From Micrococcales bacterium (GTDB lineage Bacteria > Actinomycetota > Actinomycetes > S36-B12 > UBA10799): a DNA stretch of 6,531 bases. Made by a program: the position numbers and the translations under genes. The stretch covers positions 1 to 6,531 of the forward strand of contig JAHEXM010000104.1 in assembly GCA_023252115.1 (NCBI GenBank), written 5' to 3'. Of the stretch, positions 5,300-6,531 are shown in pieces. Positions within the stretch are counted from its first letter, which is position 1; every line of letters begins with the position of its first letter. The notes below the pieces were generated by a model. The model saw nothing but the letters and a program-made list of their open reading frames with translations. It made no database searches and was not told the DNA's origin.

Positions 5300-6499
5300 A
5301 TGACCAAGCCTCGGGTTTCTGCCCGCATCGGAGCAATTGCCGAATCCGCAACTCTCGCAGTCGACGCCAAGGCCAAAGCGTTGAAGGCAGCAGGGCGGCC
5401 AGTCATTGGATTCGGGGCGGGTGAACCCGATTTTCCGACGCCCAGCTACATCGTTGAGGCAGCGATCGAAGCTTGTAGCAACCAGGCTTGGCATAAGTAC
5501 ACCCCAGCCGGGGGCCTTCCGGCCCTCAAGGAAGCGATTGCGGTTAAGACGAAGCGCGATTCCGGTTACGAGGTCGCCGCGAACCAGGTCGTGGTGACAA
5601 ATGGCGGCAAGCAGGCGCTCTACAACACCTTTGCTGCGCTGCTTGATCCAGGCGACGAGGTTTTGTTGCCGGCTCCGTACTGGACGACTTACCCGGAATC
5701 GATCGCGTTGGCCGGTGGAGTTCCCGTCGAGGTCATGACAGACGAGTCGTCCGGTTACTTGGCATCCATCGAACAGCTGGAAGCGGCACGCACACCCAAG
5801 ACAAAGATGCTCGTCTTTGTTTCGCCGTCGAATCCAACAGGCGCGGTTTATCCACCGGCGCAAGTCGAGGCGATCGGTCGATGGGCGCTCGAGAACGAAC
5901 TTTGGGTTGTCACTGACGAGATTTACGAACACCTCGTCTACGGCGACGCAGAGTTTTCGTCCATTGCCACTCTGGTCCCAGAGTTGGCCGACACGTGTGT
6001 GGTCGTGAACGGCGTCGCCAAGACTTACGCAATGACGGGTTGGCGCGTTGGATGGATGATCGGACCAGCCGACGTCGTGAAGGCAGCCACCAACCTCCAG
6101 TCGCATGCAACTTCAAATGTGGCAAACGTTTCTCAAGCGGCAGCACTGGCTGCCGTTAGTGGTGACCTTTCGGCCGTGAGTGAAATGCGAACAGCGTTTG
6201 ATCGCCGCCGACAAACCATCGTCAAAATGCTCAATGACATTCCTGGCATCACCTGCCCTGAACCGCTAGGCGCGTTCTATGCCTACCCGTCGGTGAAAGA
6301 TCTCATTGGCAAACCAATTCGCGGCAAGGTTCCTAACTCTTCGGCGGAACTCGCTGGGCTGATTCTTGATGAGGTGGAAGTCGCAGTGGTTCCGGGTGAA
6401 GCATTCGGAACACCTGGTTACCTGCGGTTGTCGTACGCCTTGGGTGACGAGGATTTGGTCACGGGTGTGACCCGTATTGCCGAGCTACTCAGCGAATAG
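5300..6499 (+). CDS. aspC: PLP-dependent class I aminotransferase, aspartate aminotransferase type
   Basis: This is a fold-type I pyridoxal-phosphate aminotransferase that most likely transfers an amino group between aspartate and 2-oxoglutarate in the cytoplasm, linking the TCA cycle to aspartate-family amino acids. With the 5300 start it has 399 residues, normal for the family. Visible landmarks are '[12 protein letters not shown]' (37-48), 'KYTPAGG' (66-72), 'NGGKQALYN' (101-109) for cofactor phosphate binding, 'PYW' (126-128), and 'SNPTG' with Asn178. Next come 'DEIYE' with Asp206 and Tyr209 for the pyridine ring, '[15 protein letters not shown]' with the Schiff-base Lys241 and Arg249, and Arg376 in 'YLRLSYA' for the substrate carboxylate. 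The pattern resembles the thermophile-type (subgroup Ib) aspartate aminotransferases. Some of these also act on prephenate, so exact substrate range is open. It diverges from tRNA-Trp/secE. I recall the same neighbour beside secE in Streptomyces. A 32-base tail after the stop shows no terminator before the window ends. Confidence 0.93.
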   Translation: MTKPRVSARIGAIAESATLAVDAKAKALKAAGRPVIGFGAGEPDFPTPSYIVEAAIEACSNQAWHKYTPAGGLPALKEAIAVKTKRDSGYEVAANQVVVTNGGKQALYNTFAALLDPGDEVLLPAPYWTTYPESIALAGGVPVEVMTDESSGYLASIEQLEAARTPKTKMLVFVSPSNPTGAVYPPAQVEAIGRWALENELWVVTDEIYEHLVYGDAEFSSIATLVPELADTCVVVNGVAKTYAMTGWRVGWMIGPADVVKAATNLQSHATSNVANVSQAAALAAVSGDLSAVSEMRTAFDRRRQTIVKMLNDIPGITCPEPLGAFYAYPSVKDLIGKPIRGKVPNSSAELAGLILDEVEVAVVPGEAFGTPGYLRLSYALGDEDLVTGVTRIAELLSE

Positions 6500-6531
6500 C
6501 GGCAGCCGACCAGGTTCACCCTCCGCGAGGT

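Noticed and set aside
5246..6106. 286-codon minus-strand frame opposite the aminotransferase
   Set aside because: It lies entirely against a gene with an intact catalytic motif set, and its product has no coherent domain or membrane pattern.
1..6531. Search for mobile elements, CRISPR repeats, toxin-antitoxin or phage genes
   Set aside because: I saw no transposase, integrase, direct-repeat array or target-site duplication. The region is a conserved core locus.

Overview
This window is a chromosomal core-gene region from an actinobacterium (phylum Actinomycetota). I base that on the proteins. NusG carries a long N-terminal extension before its NGN domain, and its KOW segment has the form 'GPFATL-x-ATVSEI' followed by '[11 protein letters not shown]', which I associate with actinomycetes. 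L1, L10, L11 and L7/L12 also read like actinobacterial versions, and the DNA is moderately GC-rich. I cannot fix the order or family from sequence alone.

Almost everything is on the minus strand and reads right to left. The order is tRNA-Trp (5026-5098), secE (4564-4932), nusG (3399-4511), rplK (2958-3383), rplA (2153-2869), rplJ (1154-1885), rplL (705-1097). This is the classical secE-nusG-rplKAJL block: a protein-export channel subunit, a transcription elongation factor, and the ribosomal proteins of the L1 stalk and the L10-L12/L11 stalk base. A hairpin terminator follows rplL at 646-681. Beyond it lies a new minus-strand gene with its own possible promoter and strong ribosome-binding site. 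It encodes a lipoprotein of unknown function that runs off the left edge (1-498), at the place where many bacteria have rpoB.

Two gaps look regulatory. The 88-base rplK-rplA gap holds a small two-stem structure (2910-2937) that resembles the L1-binding site used for L1 autoregulation. The 267-base rplA-rplJ gap holds an L10-leader-like RNA that ends in a strong hairpin plus U-run (1953-1985), a likely transcription attenuator controlling rplJL.

On the right, a plus-strand PLP-dependent aminotransferase of the aspartate aminotransferase (aspC) type (5300-6499) diverges from the tRNA/secE side across a 201-base gap containing several short dyads. I recall a neighbouring aspC next to secE in Streptomyces, so this is probably conserved synteny.

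The least ordinary content is the low-complexity charged appendages on three housekeeping proteins: about 185 residues rich in Ala/Val/Glu at the N-terminus of NusG, about 73 acidic Ala/Pro residues at the C-terminus of L10, and about 60 charged residues at the N-terminus of SecE. I see no mobile element, CRISPR array, phage gene or defence system.
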